DNA of 64,000 nt from Pseudothermotoga elfii DSM 9442 = NBRC 107921 (GTDB lineage: Bacteria > Thermotogota > Thermotogae > Thermotogales > DSM-5069): the NCBI RefSeq assembly GCF_000504085.1, contig NC_022792.1, positions 1,826,001-1,890,000 on the forward strand. Direction: 5' to 3'. Both the position numbers and the translations under genes were made by a program. A model generated the notes under the pieces. It was not told where the DNA came from. It searched no databases and saw only the letters and a list, made by a program, of their open reading frames with translations. Of this stretch, positions 36,901-49,738 are shown in pieces. The first letter of the stretch is position 1, and each line of letters starts with the position of its first letter.

Positions 36901-38490
36901 ATTACGCAAAAAAAGCAGGCATTGAAGTAGCCAGCTCCGTAATTAACAGTGGAATCAATTATCTTAAAGAAAATCTTTCAGCATACGGAGTTTACGTGCT
37001 CGATCTTTACAAAATTCCACATGAATCGTATACACCACAAAAAGACATTGACTGGATCTATCTTTCATTTTCTAATGAAAAAGCGCTCGATGAAGCATTA
37101 AAACTGGTGCATGAGACAGAAAAATTTGCATATGTCGATCAGGTGTATGATTTCTTTACATCAGATGTTCAATTAACTTCGATATTGCTGAGAGCCCTCA
37201 CAAAATGGGGGAAACACGAAGGCTTGCAGAGAAAAATCATCAATTATTTGTTTTCAAAGAAAGATGGGTATTTCTGGTATTCCACAAAAGATACCTCATT
37301 TGCCGTTCTTGCATTGCTTGAAGTCCTGCCAGGCGTTGAGAATCCACATCTGGTAATTGAAAATGGTAGTAAAGTGGTAGAACTCGATACAGAAGGTGAG
37401 CTTTCTCTTCAGAAAGAAGACCTAAAAATAAAAGGTAAAGGACTTGTAGAGGTACACGTAGTTTATTACGAAAGTCCAGTAGGTTCTGTAAGCGATGGCA
37501 TAGAAGTAAAAAGAGATTTTTTCAAGCGTTATGAAATTCTGATTAAAAATGAAAAGAGCATAATCGACGCTTTTATCCCCATAAATCAGGATTACATACC
37601 TGTTTCGATCGAGTTGCTCGAAGAATTGAAAAATGGAGAGATCTATATCTCGGCATTTGATGACGGAAAATACTCTTACAGAGGAACTACGTTCACAGTT
37701 AACGGAAACAAACTTTCTCTGAATGAAATGGAATTCGAATTTGAAAAACTTGAAACTTTTGATGGACTTATATTAGTGATAATGGAGAATGCAGCAATGG
37801 TTTATGACACAAAAACGCAAACTGCAAAAACACACTTTGGTACCTCAGATGCCAATTTAACGAAAATGGGAACAGTTTATCTGAAAGATGGAAAGCTTTG
37901 GATAAACGATGAATTGATAGTGATGGTCCCTCAGGATGTGAAATCACTCTCCTGTTCAAAAGATGAAATACTGTTAAAATCCGAAAGAGGAACTTACTGG
38001 TTCAAAGAAGGAAGATTCACCTTATTACCTTTTATAGCAGAGAGAATACTGAGCTGGGACGGGAAAGAGCTTATCTGTGATAAAGGATTCACTTTTTCTG
38101 GAAACGATGAACTGATCACAGTATCACCATGCAAAGTGACTTTCAGCACAGGCACTGTTTCTGTAAACTCCGGAGACATAATGAAGACTATCATATACCT
38201 TGAAAACGGTTCTGGAAATTATATAGTAATCGAAGATTACTTTCCATCATGTGCCCAAATTTTGCAGAATTATAATGAAAGAAGCCTTCAGTCCTATTCG
38301 AAATTTGATTATATGTGGTATAGATCCTGGGAAAACTGGTATTTGGCAAGGGAAATTTACGAAGATCGCATAGCCTTTTTTACATACAAATACTCGAATG
38401 GAAGGATGAGTTATGTTTGGCGAGCAACCGCAAACGGAAAATACCGGATTTTACCAACTCAGGCATATTCAATGTATTACAAGGGGCTCT

Positions 38491-39903
<1,413 letters not shown>

Positions 39904-39904
<1 letters not shown>

Positions 39905-39934
39905 ATTAAAAAATGCCGGAGCCTTTGCTCCGGC
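39904..39934 (-). terminator. Terminator of the 2-oxoacid oxidoreductase operon
   Basis: Stem GCCGGAGC/GCTCCGGC (39915-39934), followed on the minus strand by ATTTTTTAATTTA. On the plus strand no T-run follows, so it serves mainly the leftward operon. Confidence 0.8.
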
Positions 39935-39951
39935 CAATGGGTGGGTTTATC

Positions 39952-40488
39952 TTATCCGCCTACGTGTTTTACGCCTTCAAAAATCGCTTTAACATTCAAT
40001 TCGATTATTTCTGAGTTTTTCGCAGATAGCTTGTATTTCATTGCCTCTATCAGAGAATCCACTTCAGTACATTTTGTTGTATAGACAAACGCTCCAAGCA
40101 CAACCATATTTGCCACCTTAACATTGCCAAGTTTTTCGGCGATATCATTAGCGGGTATTTCGATTACCTTCACGTCATTTCTCTGAGGTTTCCTATCTAT
40201 AACTGAAGTATTGATGAAAAGATATCCATCTTTTTTCAACTTCGGCTCAAATTTCAAAAGTGACGGTATGTTCATTGCAACAACTTCCAGTGGTGTATCA
40301 ACAACAGGAGAAGCAACCGGTTCATCACTTACAACAACTGTGCAATTGGCAGTCCCGCCGCGCATTTCTGGACCATAAGATGGAAACCATGTTGTGTGCT
40401 TTCCTTGATTCATTGCAGCTTGAGCAAGTACCTGACCCATTAACATAACACCCTGTCCGCCAAAACCAGCAAATATTATGCTATGCAT
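39952..40488 (-). CDS. vorC: 2-oxoacid:ferredoxin oxidoreductase, gamma subunit (VOR/KOR type)
   Basis: 178 aa. The gamma domain is seen from FAGFGGQGVMLMGQVLAQAA, SYGPEMRGGTANCTVVVSD and ANMVVLGAF. Third catalytic subunit of the four-subunit enzyme that oxidatively decarboxylates branched 2-oxoacids (or 2-oxoglutarate) to acyl-CoA and reduces ferredoxin. Three ATGs in a row occur at the start; the third (40488) has the best spacing to GAGGA. Overlaps or abuts the beta-subunit stop. Last gene of the operon. Confidence 0.9.
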   Translation of the reverse strand: MHSIIFAGFGGQGVMLMGQVLAQAAMNQGKHTTWFPSYGPEMRGGTANCTVVVSDEPVASPVVDTPLEVVAMNIPSLLKFEPKLKKDGYLFINTSVIDRKPQRNDVKVIEIPANDIAEKLGNVKVANMVVLGAFVYTTKCTEVDSLIEAMKYKLSAKNSEIIELNVKAIFEGVKHVGG

Positions 40489-40490
40489 CA

Positions 40491-41243
40491 TCATTCCTCA
40501 CCAACCTTATCAATAAAAACGCCAAGCGGGTATTCTTTCACCATATTCTGTTCAAGCCATTGCATAGCTTTTATGGGGCCCATTCCCCAATTTGTCGGAC
40601 ATGTAGATAAAACTTCAACAAGACCATATCCTGTATTTTTTATCTGCGCCAGAAAAGCTTTTTTTATATATTTCTTGGTCGTTATAACATCTTTTGGCGT
40701 TGCTACCTTGGTTCTGGCTAAAAAAGCTACTCCCTTCAATTCCTTGAGAATTTCACATACGTGAACGGGATAACCTTCCTTCTCTGCATTTCTTCCATAA
40801 GGCGACGTGGTAGTTTTCATACCCAGCAGCGTTGTTGGAGCCATCTGGCCACCCGTCATTCCATAAATCGCGTTGTTTATGAAGATGGTTGTGATTCTCT
40901 CGCCACGATTAGCAGCATGGATTGTTTCGGCTGTTCCAATTGCAGCGAGATCCCCATCGCCCTGATAGGTAAAAACTACAAGATCTGGCCTCGCGCGTTT
41001 CATACCAGTTGCAACAGCAGTAGCTCGACCATGTGGAGCTACTGTACCATCCAAGTTGAAAAACTCGTACGCAAAAACAGAACACCCGACGGGAGCAACA
41101 ATTATTGCTTTTTCTCTGAGATCCAGTTCATCTATAACTTCAGCTATCAACCTGTGAACTATTCCATGATGACAACCAGGACAATATGTGAATGGCTTTC
41201 CGCTCAAGGATTCCGGCATTTTGTAAACTGCTTTATATTCCAT
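40491..41243 (-). CDS. vorB: 2-oxoacid:ferredoxin oxidoreductase, beta (TPP) subunit
   Basis: 250 aa from ATG 41243 (GGGAGGC upstream). TPP-binding features are FTYCPGCHHGIVHRL, the GDGDLAAIG Mg-TPP motif and NNAIYGMTGGQMAPTT. No extra cluster domain. The short size and the TPP motif are as in KorB/VorB rather than PorB (324 aa, also in this window). Substrate preference is inferred from the Ptb/Buk neighbours as branched-chain 2-oxoacids. Confidence 0.92.
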   Translation of the reverse strand: MEYKAVYKMPESLSGKPFTYCPGCHHGIVHRLIAEVIDELDLREKAIIVAPVGCSVFAYEFFNLDGTVAPHGRATAVATGMKRARPDLVVFTYQGDGDLAAIGTAETIHAANRGERITTIFINNAIYGMTGGQMAPTTLLGMKTTTSPYGRNAEKEGYPVHVCEILKELKGVAFLARTKVATPKDVITTKKYIKKAFLAQIKNTGYGLVEVLSTCPTNWGMGPIKAMQWLEQNMVKEYPLGVFIDKVGEE

Positions 41244-41244
41244 T

Positions 41245-42297
41245 TCAATGCCTCCCAACTAAGTTCTTGAGATGAGAAAAGATCTCTTCTGGGGTAGGAA
41301 CTACACCGGCCATTCTCCCATAAAACTCTACTCTTGTTTTTTCAAGAACAGCAAGTTTTACATCTTCAAGCATCTGACCGGAGCTCATCTCAACTGTTAA
41401 CACCATGGACACCTTTTCAGACAATTTTGACAAGGGTTCATACGGGTAAGGATAAAGTGTAATCGGCCTGAACAAACCAGCAGCTATTTTTTCCTCCCTT
41501 GCCATCTTAACAACACTTTTAACTATTCTTCCAACTGTACCATGTGCAACTATCAAAATGTCAGCATCGTCTGTATTGTATTCTTCCCAGCGAGGCTCTT
41601 GACTTTCTATTCTGAAATATTTTCTTTGAAGCTCCATATTCATCTTTTCAAGCCCATAAGGATCTATATTGAAACTTGTTACCTGCCTTGGCGATCTATT
41701 TTTTGCGCCTGTCAATGCCCAGCTATCGTTATCATAAGCAAATTCTTTCTCCGGAAAACTCACTGGCTCCATCATCTGTCCAAGCAAACCATCTGCAAAT
41801 ATGAGTACAGGATTTCTGTATTCATCTGCAAGCTCAAAAGCAAGCATCGTTAACTCAACCGCTTCCTGAACTGTTGACGGAGATAGAACTATGAGTCTGT
41901 AATCTCCATGACCTCCTCCCTTTGTTGCCTGAAAATAGTCACCTTGGGATGGCTGAATATCACCCAGCCCCGGCCCACCGCGCACGACATTAACAAAAAC
42001 CGAAGGAAGTTGAGCACATGCTATGTAAGAGATTCCTTCCTGCATCAAGCTGAAACCTGGAGATGACGTAGATGTCATAACTCTTCTGCCAACACTCGCC
42101 GCTCCATAGACCATATTCACAGCAGCAACCTCACTTTCAGCTTGAAGAAAAGAACCTCCTACCTCGGGCAACCTTCGAGCCATATACTCTGTAAGTTCGC
42201 TCTGAGGCGTGATAGGATAACCAAAGTAATTCCGACATCCAGCTTTTATAGCAGCTTCTCCAATAGCTTCCGTACCTTTCATCATAACTCTTTTCAC
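41245..42297 (-). CDS. vorA: 2-oxoacid:ferredoxin oxidoreductase, alpha subunit
   Basis: 350 aa from GTG 42297, which stands 6 bases behind GAGGTG; the open frame further upstream overlaps the ferredoxin gene. Alpha-subunit features are GNEAIGEAA-like GTEAIGEAAIKAGC, FGYPITPQSELTEYM, AESEVAAVNMVYGAASVG, MTSTSSPGFSLMQEGI and NVVRGGPGLGDIQPSQGDY. Forms the TPP-site partner of the beta subunit. Confidence 0.93.
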   Translation of the reverse strand: MKRVMMKGTEAIGEAAIKAGCRNYFGYPITPQSELTEYMARRLPEVGGSFLQAESEVAAVNMVYGAASVGRRVMTSTSSPGFSLMQEGISYIACAQLPSVFVNVVRGGPGLGDIQPSQGDYFQATKGGGHGDYRLIVLSPSTVQEAVELTMLAFELADEYRNPVLIFADGLLGQMMEPVSFPEKEFAYDNDSWALTGAKNRSPRQVTSFNIDPYGLEKMNMELQRKYFRIESQEPRWEEYNTDDADILIVAHGTVGRIVKSVVKMAREEKIAAGLFRPITLYPYPYEPLSKLSEKVSMVLTVEMSSGQMLEDVKLAVLEKTRVEFYGRMAGVVPTPEEIFSHLKNLVGRH

Positions 42298-42302
42298 TTG
42301 AA

Positions 42303-42529
42303 TCACCTCACAGGTTGAGATAGTTTGTAAACCGTTATACAGGTATCCGGACACATCATGTAGCAAAAACCACAACCCGGGCACTTTTCCTGTGGATCGT
42401 ATTGTTCTGCAGGGTGATACCCTTTACTATTGAATTTTGTCGAAAATCTTATTATTTTTTGAGGGCACGCATTTATACAAAGTCCACAACCTTTGCATCT
42501 TTCACTATCTATTTCTATATAAGCTTTTT

Positions 42530-42533
<4 letters not shown>
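42303..42533 (-). CDS. vorD: 2-oxoacid:ferredoxin oxidoreductase, delta (2x[4Fe-4S]) subunit
   Basis: 76 aa with two complete cluster motifs, CKGCGLCINACP and CPGCGFCYMMCP, passing electrons to external ferredoxin. TTG 42533 start, overlapping the preceding stop (TTGA), with GGGAGGAG upstream. Gene order delta-alpha-beta-gamma. Confidence 0.92.
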
Positions 42534-44262
<1,729 letters not shown>

Positions 44263-44274
44263 TCAACCATCCCC

Positions 44275-45159
44275 TCAAACAAGTAATGCACCAAGTGCTA
44301 TCGAATAAAGTTTCGTTTCATCCGAATCGGCCCGTGATGTTAAAACAATTGGCAATCTCGCTCCAAGGATCACAGAAGCAACTTTAGCATTTGCAAGAAA
44401 AACCATTGATTTATAGAAAATATTCCCCGCTTCAATATCTGGCATGATTAGTACGTCAGCATCTCCTGCAACCGGACTTTCTACACCTTTATGCTTTGCA
44501 GCTTCAATAGAAACAGCGTTATCAAGAGCAAAAGGTCCGTCAACAATGCAATCTTTTATTTGATTCCTATCATTCATTTTGCTCAATATCGCTGCGTCCA
44601 AAGTTGCGGGCATCTTCAAATTTGGAATCTCAACTGCACCAAGTACAGCAACCTTTGGCTTTTCCACTCCAAATTTTTTCATGACTCTTACCGCAGCATT
44701 TATCATATCAACTTTCTGTTCGAGAGTGGGCGATATTATCATCCCAGCATCGCTTACTGCCAAAAGCTTTGCGTATGAAGGTATATCAAAAACACTTACC
44801 ATTGTCATGGTTGAACCTGTTTTCAATCTGTATTCATCTCGAAGGACCAATTTCATAAGATCACCGGTTTTAACCAGGCCTTTCATTAAAAGTTCCCCAT
44901 TTTTATCTGCAATCTCCACAGCTTTTGCAGCAGCATCACTCTCTGGGCTATCCACCACTTCACATTTTGATAAATCGAGATCAACATTTGAAGAAAGAAC
45001 TTTTATTTTTTCATAAGGTCCAACCAGAATCGGTGACACAATTTCGTATTCAACAGCAAGTTTTACGGCATTCAGAACAACACTATCACCAGCAGACGCA
45101 ACTACCAATTTTCTTCTAATCCCTCTCACTTTTTCAACAATTTCAAGAAACCTGCTCAT
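44275..45159 (-). CDS. ptb: Phosphate butyryltransferase (branched acyl-CoA)
   Basis: 294 aa from ATG 45159 (GGGGTG upstream). Phosphotransacetylase-family features are VVASAGDSVVLNAV, SPILVGPYEKI, TMVSVFDIPSY, SDAGMIISPTLEQKV, DGPFALDNAVS, ADVLIMPDIEAGNIFYKSMVFLA and GARLPIVLTSRADS. Converts acyl-CoA and phosphate to acyl phosphate. Between the two kinase genes; overlaps the upstream buk by about 17 bases. Confidence 0.94.
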   Translation of the reverse strand: MSRFLEIVEKVRGIRRKLVVASAGDSVVLNAVKLAVEYEIVSPILVGPYEKIKVLSSNVDLDLSKCEVVDSPESDAAAKAVEIADKNGELLMKGLVKTGDLMKLVLRDEYRLKTGSTMTMVSVFDIPSYAKLLAVSDAGMIISPTLEQKVDMINAAVRVMKKFGVEKPKVAVLGAVEIPNLKMPATLDAAILSKMNDRNQIKDCIVDGPFALDNAVSIEAAKHKGVESPVAGDADVLIMPDIEAGNIFYKSMVFLANAKVASVILGARLPIVLTSRADSDETKLYSIALGALLV

Positions 45160-46222
45160 CAACAACACCCCACTCTTTGGCCTGTTCATAACCTCTCAAA
45201 ACTCTCAAAGCTCCAAATGCCAATGCCTCCATTTCAAACTCTCCAGGCACAACAAAAATAGGGGCAAATCTATAAACATAACTTTTTATCATCTCGACAA
45301 ACTCATTACTATGAGCCATACCACCTGTTAAAACTATCGCGTTCACTTTTCCGCACAAAACTGCACACATTCCCCCTATTTCTTTACCAATCTGATATGC
45401 CATCGCCTGAACAACTACATTCGCTTTCTCATCAGTTTTCGCTAACTGTAAAGCTTCTCTCAGGTCATTTGTCCCAAGATAGGCCACAAGTCCTCCCTTA
45501 CCCACAAACTTTTTCTTCAATTCCTGTTTGGTATACTTACCCGAGAAGCACATTCTAACCACATCACCGACAGGCAGCTCTCCTGTCCTCTCAGGGCTGA
45601 ATGGTCCTTCGTCATTTGCATTATTCACATCTATAATCTTTCCCTTCCTTATTGCTGCAACAGAAATTCCTCCACCAAGGTGAGCAACCACAAAGTTCAG
45701 GTCTTCATAATCTGCGTTCAGTTCCAGAGCTACCTTTCTACAAACTGCTTTTATGTTCAGTGCGTGTGAAAAGCTTTTTCTCTCTATTTCCGGAACACCT
45801 GAAAATCTCGCTTCGTCAACCATTTCGTCAACAGAAATGGGGTCTGTCACATAAACAGGTATTTTTCCTTGACCCAGTTCATAACCGATAATAGCAGCAA
45901 GATTGGAAACATGACTGACTGGCGAATCATACTTCAAATAATGAATCATCCTGTTATCTACAATATAAGTTCCACTTTTAAGGGGAGGTAATATTCCTCC
46001 TCTTGCAGCAATGGCATCAAAATCTTCCATTTTAAAACCGTGCTTTTTCAGTATCATAAGTATATTTTCTCGTCTGAAATTCAATTGATCCATCAAATTT
46101 GGATGTTTTTCAAGATCTGATAAACTGTGCTCAACTTTTTCCAGAAGTTTACATTTTTTATCCTCATAGACTGCAATTTTTGTGGAAGTTGAGCCAGGGT
46201 TTATCACCAAGATTCTGTACAT
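45143..46222 (-). CDS. buk: Butyrate (branched-chain fatty acid) kinase, copy 1
   Basis: 359 aa. Same ASKHA motifs: [82 protein letters not shown] 46222 directly follows the aminotransferase stop with one base between. Clearly diverged from the other copy, so not a recent duplication. Confidence 0.94.
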   Translation of the reverse strand: MYRILVINPGSTSTKIAVYEDKKCKLLEKVEHSLSDLEKHPNLMDQLNFRRENILMILKKHGFKMEDFDAIAARGGILPPLKSGTYIVDNRMIHYLKYDSPVSHVSNLAAIIGYELGQGKIPVYVTDPISVDEMVDEARFSGVPEIERKSFSHALNIKAVCRKVALELNADYEDLNFVVAHLGGGISVAAIRKGKIIDVNNANDEGPFSPERTGELPVGDVVRMCFSGKYTKQELKKKFVGKGGLVAYLGTNDLREALQLAKTDEKANVVVQAMAYQIGKEIGGMCAVLCGKVNAIVLTGGMAHSNEFVEMIKSYVYRFAPIFVVPGEFEMEALAFGALRVLRGYEQAKEWGVVDEQVS

Positions 46223-46223
46223 T

Positions 46224-47462
46224 TCATTTCATCCTCCTGGAAACCCTGTATTGATCAAAAGCTGTTCTCAATCTCTTCACACCTTCGTGAATTTCCTCAA
46301 CAGAAGGCAAGCAGAATGACATTCTCATAGATGAAGATGGTTCAGAATAAGGTCGGAATGCTTCTCCTGGTATATAAAAAACTTTGTTTTGTTCTGCAAA
46401 TTTGAACATTTCCATCGTGTCGTAACCTTCTGGGAGGGTGGTCCATATGAATAATCCACCGTTTGGATTTGTCCACTTCGTTCCTTTAATGTCACCAAAA
46501 TAATTCTCAAGCGCTCTGACCATTTCATTTTTCTTTTTCCTGTAAAGTTCTATGGCAGGTTTGATTTGTTCAAGCACATCATAACGTTCGAGATATCTTG
46601 CTGCAAGCCTCATCGTTAAAGATGGACTGCATAGATCTGTACCCTGTTTTGCAAGAACCATCTTCCTCACTATAGACTTATCTGCAACAACCACTCCTAT
46701 TCTCAAACCGGGGCAAAGAATTTTGCTGAAAGTATTTAAAAGAATAACCCGATCAGTTCCTCCAAGTTTCATTATTGATGGCACATGTTCCCCTTCAAAT
46801 CGAAGTACACCATACGGATCGTCCTCAACAACAAGCAAATCATACTTTTCTGCAACCTCGATCAGAGCTTTTCGCTTCTCCAGAGATGTTGTGACGCCTG
46901 ATGGGTTTTGGAAATTTGAAACAACGTATATAAATTTCAATTTTTTTATTTCTCCCGCTCTGTCTATTTCTTCAATTTTTTGCTCAATCATATCTATATC
47001 AGGTCCATCTTCATCAAATTTTGCAACAACAAAACGCGGTTCTCTCATTCGAAAAGCACTTATTGCTCCCAGATACTCAGGATCACCAACAACAACATAG
47101 TCACCTGAATCTATAAAAACTTTTCCCAATAATTCAAGCGCTTGCTGAGAACCAACTGTTATGAGAATATTCTCGTGTGATAAACCTTCTATTCCATAAA
47201 TTCTCTTGAGTAAGATCAGTATCTGATTTATAAGCTGTGGGTCACCTTCCGTGACAGAATATTGCAAAGTATATTTATATTCTTCTTCTAAAATCTCTGA
47301 AGCTATTTTTGACAATTCATGTCTTGGGAAAGTCTCTGGATCAGGTGTCCCTCCGCCAAAAGAAACAGCGCCTGGCATATTAGCATATTTGAGTAATTCT
47401 CTGATCATCGATGATTTTAATCTTTCCGCAAGTTTAGAAAAGTTGTGTTGTTTTGTCTTCAC
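46224..47462 (-). CDS. PLP-dependent aminotransferase, class I/II (2-aminoadipate/branched-chain type)
   Basis: 412 aa. PLP features are GGGTPDPETFP, VGSQQALELLGKVFIDSGD, SNFQNPSGVTTS, EDDPYGVLRFEG and the Lys region NTFSKILCPGLRIG (Schiff-base Lys). The family includes LysN-type 2-aminoadipate and broad branched-chain/aromatic aminotransferases. GTG 47462 is used because GGGGTG lies 5 bases upstream; a further in-frame ATG upstream has no such site. First gene of the operon whose later genes oxidise 2-oxoacids, so it most likely supplies them from Val/Leu/Ile. Confidence 0.92.
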   Translation of the reverse strand: MKTKQHNFSKLAERLKSSMIRELLKYANMPGAVSFGGGTPDPETFPRHELSKIASEILEEEYKYTLQYSVTEGDPQLINQILILLKRIYGIEGLSHENILITVGSQQALELLGKVFIDSGDYVVVGDPEYLGAISAFRMREPRFVVAKFDEDGPDIDMIEQKIEEIDRAGEIKKLKFIYVVSNFQNPSGVTTSLEKRKALIEVAEKYDLLVVEDDPYGVLRFEGEHVPSIMKLGGTDRVILLNTFSKILCPGLRIGVVVADKSIVRKMVLAKQGTDLCSPSLTMRLAARYLERYDVLEQIKPAIELYRKKKNEMVRALENYFGDIKGTKWTNPNGGLFIWTTLPEGYDTMEMFKFAEQNKVFYIPGEAFRPYSEPSSSMRMSFCLPSVEEIHEGVKRLRTAFDQYRVSRRMK

Positions 47463-47481
47463 ACCATCACCCCGATAATAT

Positions 47482-47511
47482 ATTATCAAATTCGTGCCAA
47501 GGTCGTTGTAA
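47482..47511 (-). promoter_or_regulatory. Candidate promoter of the amino acid fermentation operon
   Basis: Minus strand TTACAA (47511-47506), 18-base spacer, GATAAT (47487-47482), about 20 bases before the GTG start. Moderate match to the consensus. Confidence 0.4.
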
Positions 47512-47545
47512 CACAAAAAATCACTTTTCATCAAATTTTTCTAAC

Positions 47546-47591
47546 TTGCAAGAAATTGCATTATGCAAAAAATGGCATGCAAATTATTGCA
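47546..47591. promoter_or_regulatory. Cluster of TTGCA/TGCAA boxes, candidate operator
   Basis: Five half-sites within 46 bases: TTGCAA 47546-47551, TTGCA 47556-47560, TGCAA 47564-47568, TGCAA 47578-47582, TTGCA 47587-47591. The middle two form the palindrome TTGCATTATGCAA (47556-47568). The cluster lies in the divergent gap between the fermentation operon and the aminotransferase/serA-like pair. The binding factor is unknown. Confidence 0.5.
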
Positions 47592-47662
47592 TAAATAGAG
47601 GTTATAAGAAAGCAGTTTCTACATGTTAAACTACTTTTGGAGAATTATAAGGAGGTGTGTAT

Positions 47663-48808
47663 ATGCTCAGGAAGAATTACATAATGGCCCCGGGTCCCAC
47701 ACCAGTACCAGCTGATATACTCCTTGCCGGTGCAAAAGAAACTATCCATCATAGAACACCGCAATTTCTTGAAATCATGAAAGAAACACTTGAAAGTGCA
47801 AAATATCTATTCCAGACTAATAGTAAAATCTACACTTTCGTATCATCGGGAACAGGAGCAATGGAAGCAGCTGTCACAAATCTGATGAACCCGGGAGAAA
47901 AAGCGATAGTTGTTGTAGCAGGAAAGTTTGGAGAAAGATGGAAAGAAATTTGTGATTCATACGGTATTCAGGTTGTAGAAATAGCCGTTGAATGGGGAAA
48001 TGCTGTTAGTCCGGAGCAAATAGAGAATGTTATGAAACAACATCCAGATGCCAGGGTAATATTCACAACACACAGCGAAACATCGACAGGAACGGTAATT
48101 GATTTGAAGTCCATCGCCCAACTTACGAAAGATACCGATCATGTCCTTGTTACAGACGAGGTAAGCGGATTACTTGCCGAACCACTCAAAATGGATGAAT
48201 GGGGAGTAGATGTAGTTGTCAGCGGTTCTCAAAAAGGCATTATGATGCCACCTGGCCTTGCTTTTATGGCTCTAAGTGAAAAAGCATGGAAATTAGTCGA
48301 GAAAAATCAGTGTCCAAAGTACTATTTTGACTTGAGATACTATGACAAAAATTATCCAGATAACCCGTGGACTCCAGCTGTGAACATGATATATATGCTC
48401 AATCAAAGTATAAAAATGATAAAAGAAGAAGGCATAGAAAATGTCTGGGAGAGACATAGAATTTTGGGAGAGGCGACGAGAAACGCAATGAGAGCACTTA
48501 ATCTTGAGTTATTCTCAAAGAGGCCGGGAAATGTTGTCACAGCAGTAAAAGTTCCAGAAAGCATAGACGGAAAAAAACTTGTTAAAATCATACGGGACAA
48601 ATATGGTGTAACAATTGCCGGCGGGCAAGGACACCTATCTGGAAAAATCTTCAGAGTAGCACATCTCGGATATGTGTCGATGTTCGATACTATAACTGCA
48701 ATATCAGCTCTGGAATTTACTTTAAGTGAACTCGGTTATAAAATTGAACTTGGAACTGGTGTCAGAGCAGCAATGGAAACCCTTAAACGCGAGGGGGTAG
48801 CTGGATGA
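47663..48808 (+). CDS. Class V aminotransferase (serine-pyruvate / alanine-glyoxylate type)
   Basis: 381 aa. PLP fold-type I; features are [63 protein letters not shown] and [14 protein letters not shown] with the Schiff-base Lys. Interconverts serine, alanine or glyoxylate with the respective oxoacid; paired with the dehydrogenase behind it, phosphoserine or serine synthesis is possible. ATG 47663 follows AAGGAGGTG at 7 bases. Overlaps the next gene by 4 bases. Confidence 0.92.
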   Translation: MLRKNYIMAPGPTPVPADILLAGAKETIHHRTPQFLEIMKETLESAKYLFQTNSKIYTFVSSGTGAMEAAVTNLMNPGEKAIVVVAGKFGERWKEICDSYGIQVVEIAVEWGNAVSPEQIENVMKQHPDARVIFTTHSETSTGTVIDLKSIAQLTKDTDHVLVTDEVSGLLAEPLKMDEWGVDVVVSGSQKGIMMPPGLAFMALSEKAWKLVEKNQCPKYYFDLRYYDKNYPDNPWTPAVNMIYMLNQSIKMIKEEGIENVWERHRILGEATRNAMRALNLELFSKRPGNVVTAVKVPESIDGKKLVKIIRDKYGVTIAGGQGHLSGKIFRVAHLGYVSMFDTITAISALEFTLSELGYKIELGTGVRAAMETLKREGVAG

Positions 48809-49716
48809 TAAGAGTTCATATCAACGATCCTCTGGATCAGGAAGCATTAAATTTGCTCAAATCAAAAAGTCAACTTCAGGTAACGTGTGAACATCTTGAT
48901 AAGGATAAACTACTCGAACTGATACCGCAAATAGAGGTTCTTATTGTCAGAAGCGCCACCAAAGTTACTGAAGATCTGATAAATAAAGGCGAAAAATTAA
49001 AGGTAATTGGGCGAGCTGGCGTTGGTCTTGACAATATAGATGTTACTGCAGCAAAGCAAAAAGGAATAAAAGTTTTGAATACACCTGGAGCAAGTTCCAT
49101 ATCTGTAGCAGAGTTAACATTTGGTCTGATACTTAGTGCATCTCGACATATTGCAAGAGGCACATGCGATTTGAAAAAAGGACTCTGGACCAAAAAAGAA
49201 CTTGAGGGACATGAGCTTTATGGAAAAACAATAGGTATTGTAGGATTGGGAACCATAGGAAAAGAAGTCGCAAAAAGGTCAATCGCTTTTGGCATGAAAG
49301 TCATTGCGTATGATCCATTCGTTGAATATTTCGAAGGAGTCAAAATTGTCAGCCTTGAGGAATTGTTTACAAATTCAGATATCATAACTCTGCATGTTCC
49401 ATTATCAAATGAAACAAAGCACATGATAAACTCTGAAACAATATCCAAGATGAAAGATGGTGTGATAATCATAAACGCTTCACGCGGAGGAGTGATAGAT
49501 GAACAGGCACTATACGATGCTCTCAGCTCTGGAAAAATTTATGCAGCTGCACTCGATGTATTTGAAGTTGAGCCACCTGCAGATGATCTGAGAAAAAAAT
49601 TATTACAACTCCCCAATGTCACTGCTACTCCTCATATAGGTGCCTCTACTCATGAAGCACAGGCAAAAGTTGGAAGAGAGCTTGTAGAAAGAATCTTTGC
49701 AGAACTTGGCATATAA
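48805..49716 (+). CDS. serA: D-3-phosphoglycerate dehydrogenase-like 2-hydroxyacid dehydrogenase
   Basis: 303 aa, the short SerA form without an ACT domain. NAD-binding [15 protein letters not shown], catalytic Arg region [11 protein letters not shown], Glu in DVFEVEPP and His in [11 protein letters not shown] are all present. Oxidises 3-phosphoglycerate (or a related 2-hydroxyacid such as glycerate). The ATG overlaps the aminotransferase stop, so this looks like a two-gene serine operon with its own terminator. Confidence 0.9.
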   Translation: MIRVHINDPLDQEALNLLKSKSQLQVTCEHLDKDKLLELIPQIEVLIVRSATKVTEDLINKGEKLKVIGRAGVGLDNIDVTAAKQKGIKVLNTPGASSISVAELTFGLILSASRHIARGTCDLKKGLWTKKELEGHELYGKTIGIVGLGTIGKEVAKRSIAFGMKVIAYDPFVEYFEGVKIVSLEELFTNSDIITLHVPLSNETKHMINSETISKMKDGVIIINASRGGVIDEQALYDALSSGKIYAAALDVFEVEPPADDLRKKLLQLPNVTATPHIGASTHEAQAKVGRELVERIFAELGI

Positions 49717-49738
49717 AAGGCGGCTTTTGCCGCCTTTT
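49715..49738. terminator. Bidirectional terminator between serA and the pdx/GGDEF-like operon
   Basis: Perfect stem AAAAGGCGGC/GCCGCCTTTT (49715-49738) with a TTTT loop; A and T tracts on both sides suit both strands. Confidence 0.85.

Noticed and set aside
47546-47591. CRISPR array from repeated TTGCA units
   Set aside because: The units are only 5-6 bases with irregular spacing; no repeat-spacer pattern exists anywhere in the window.
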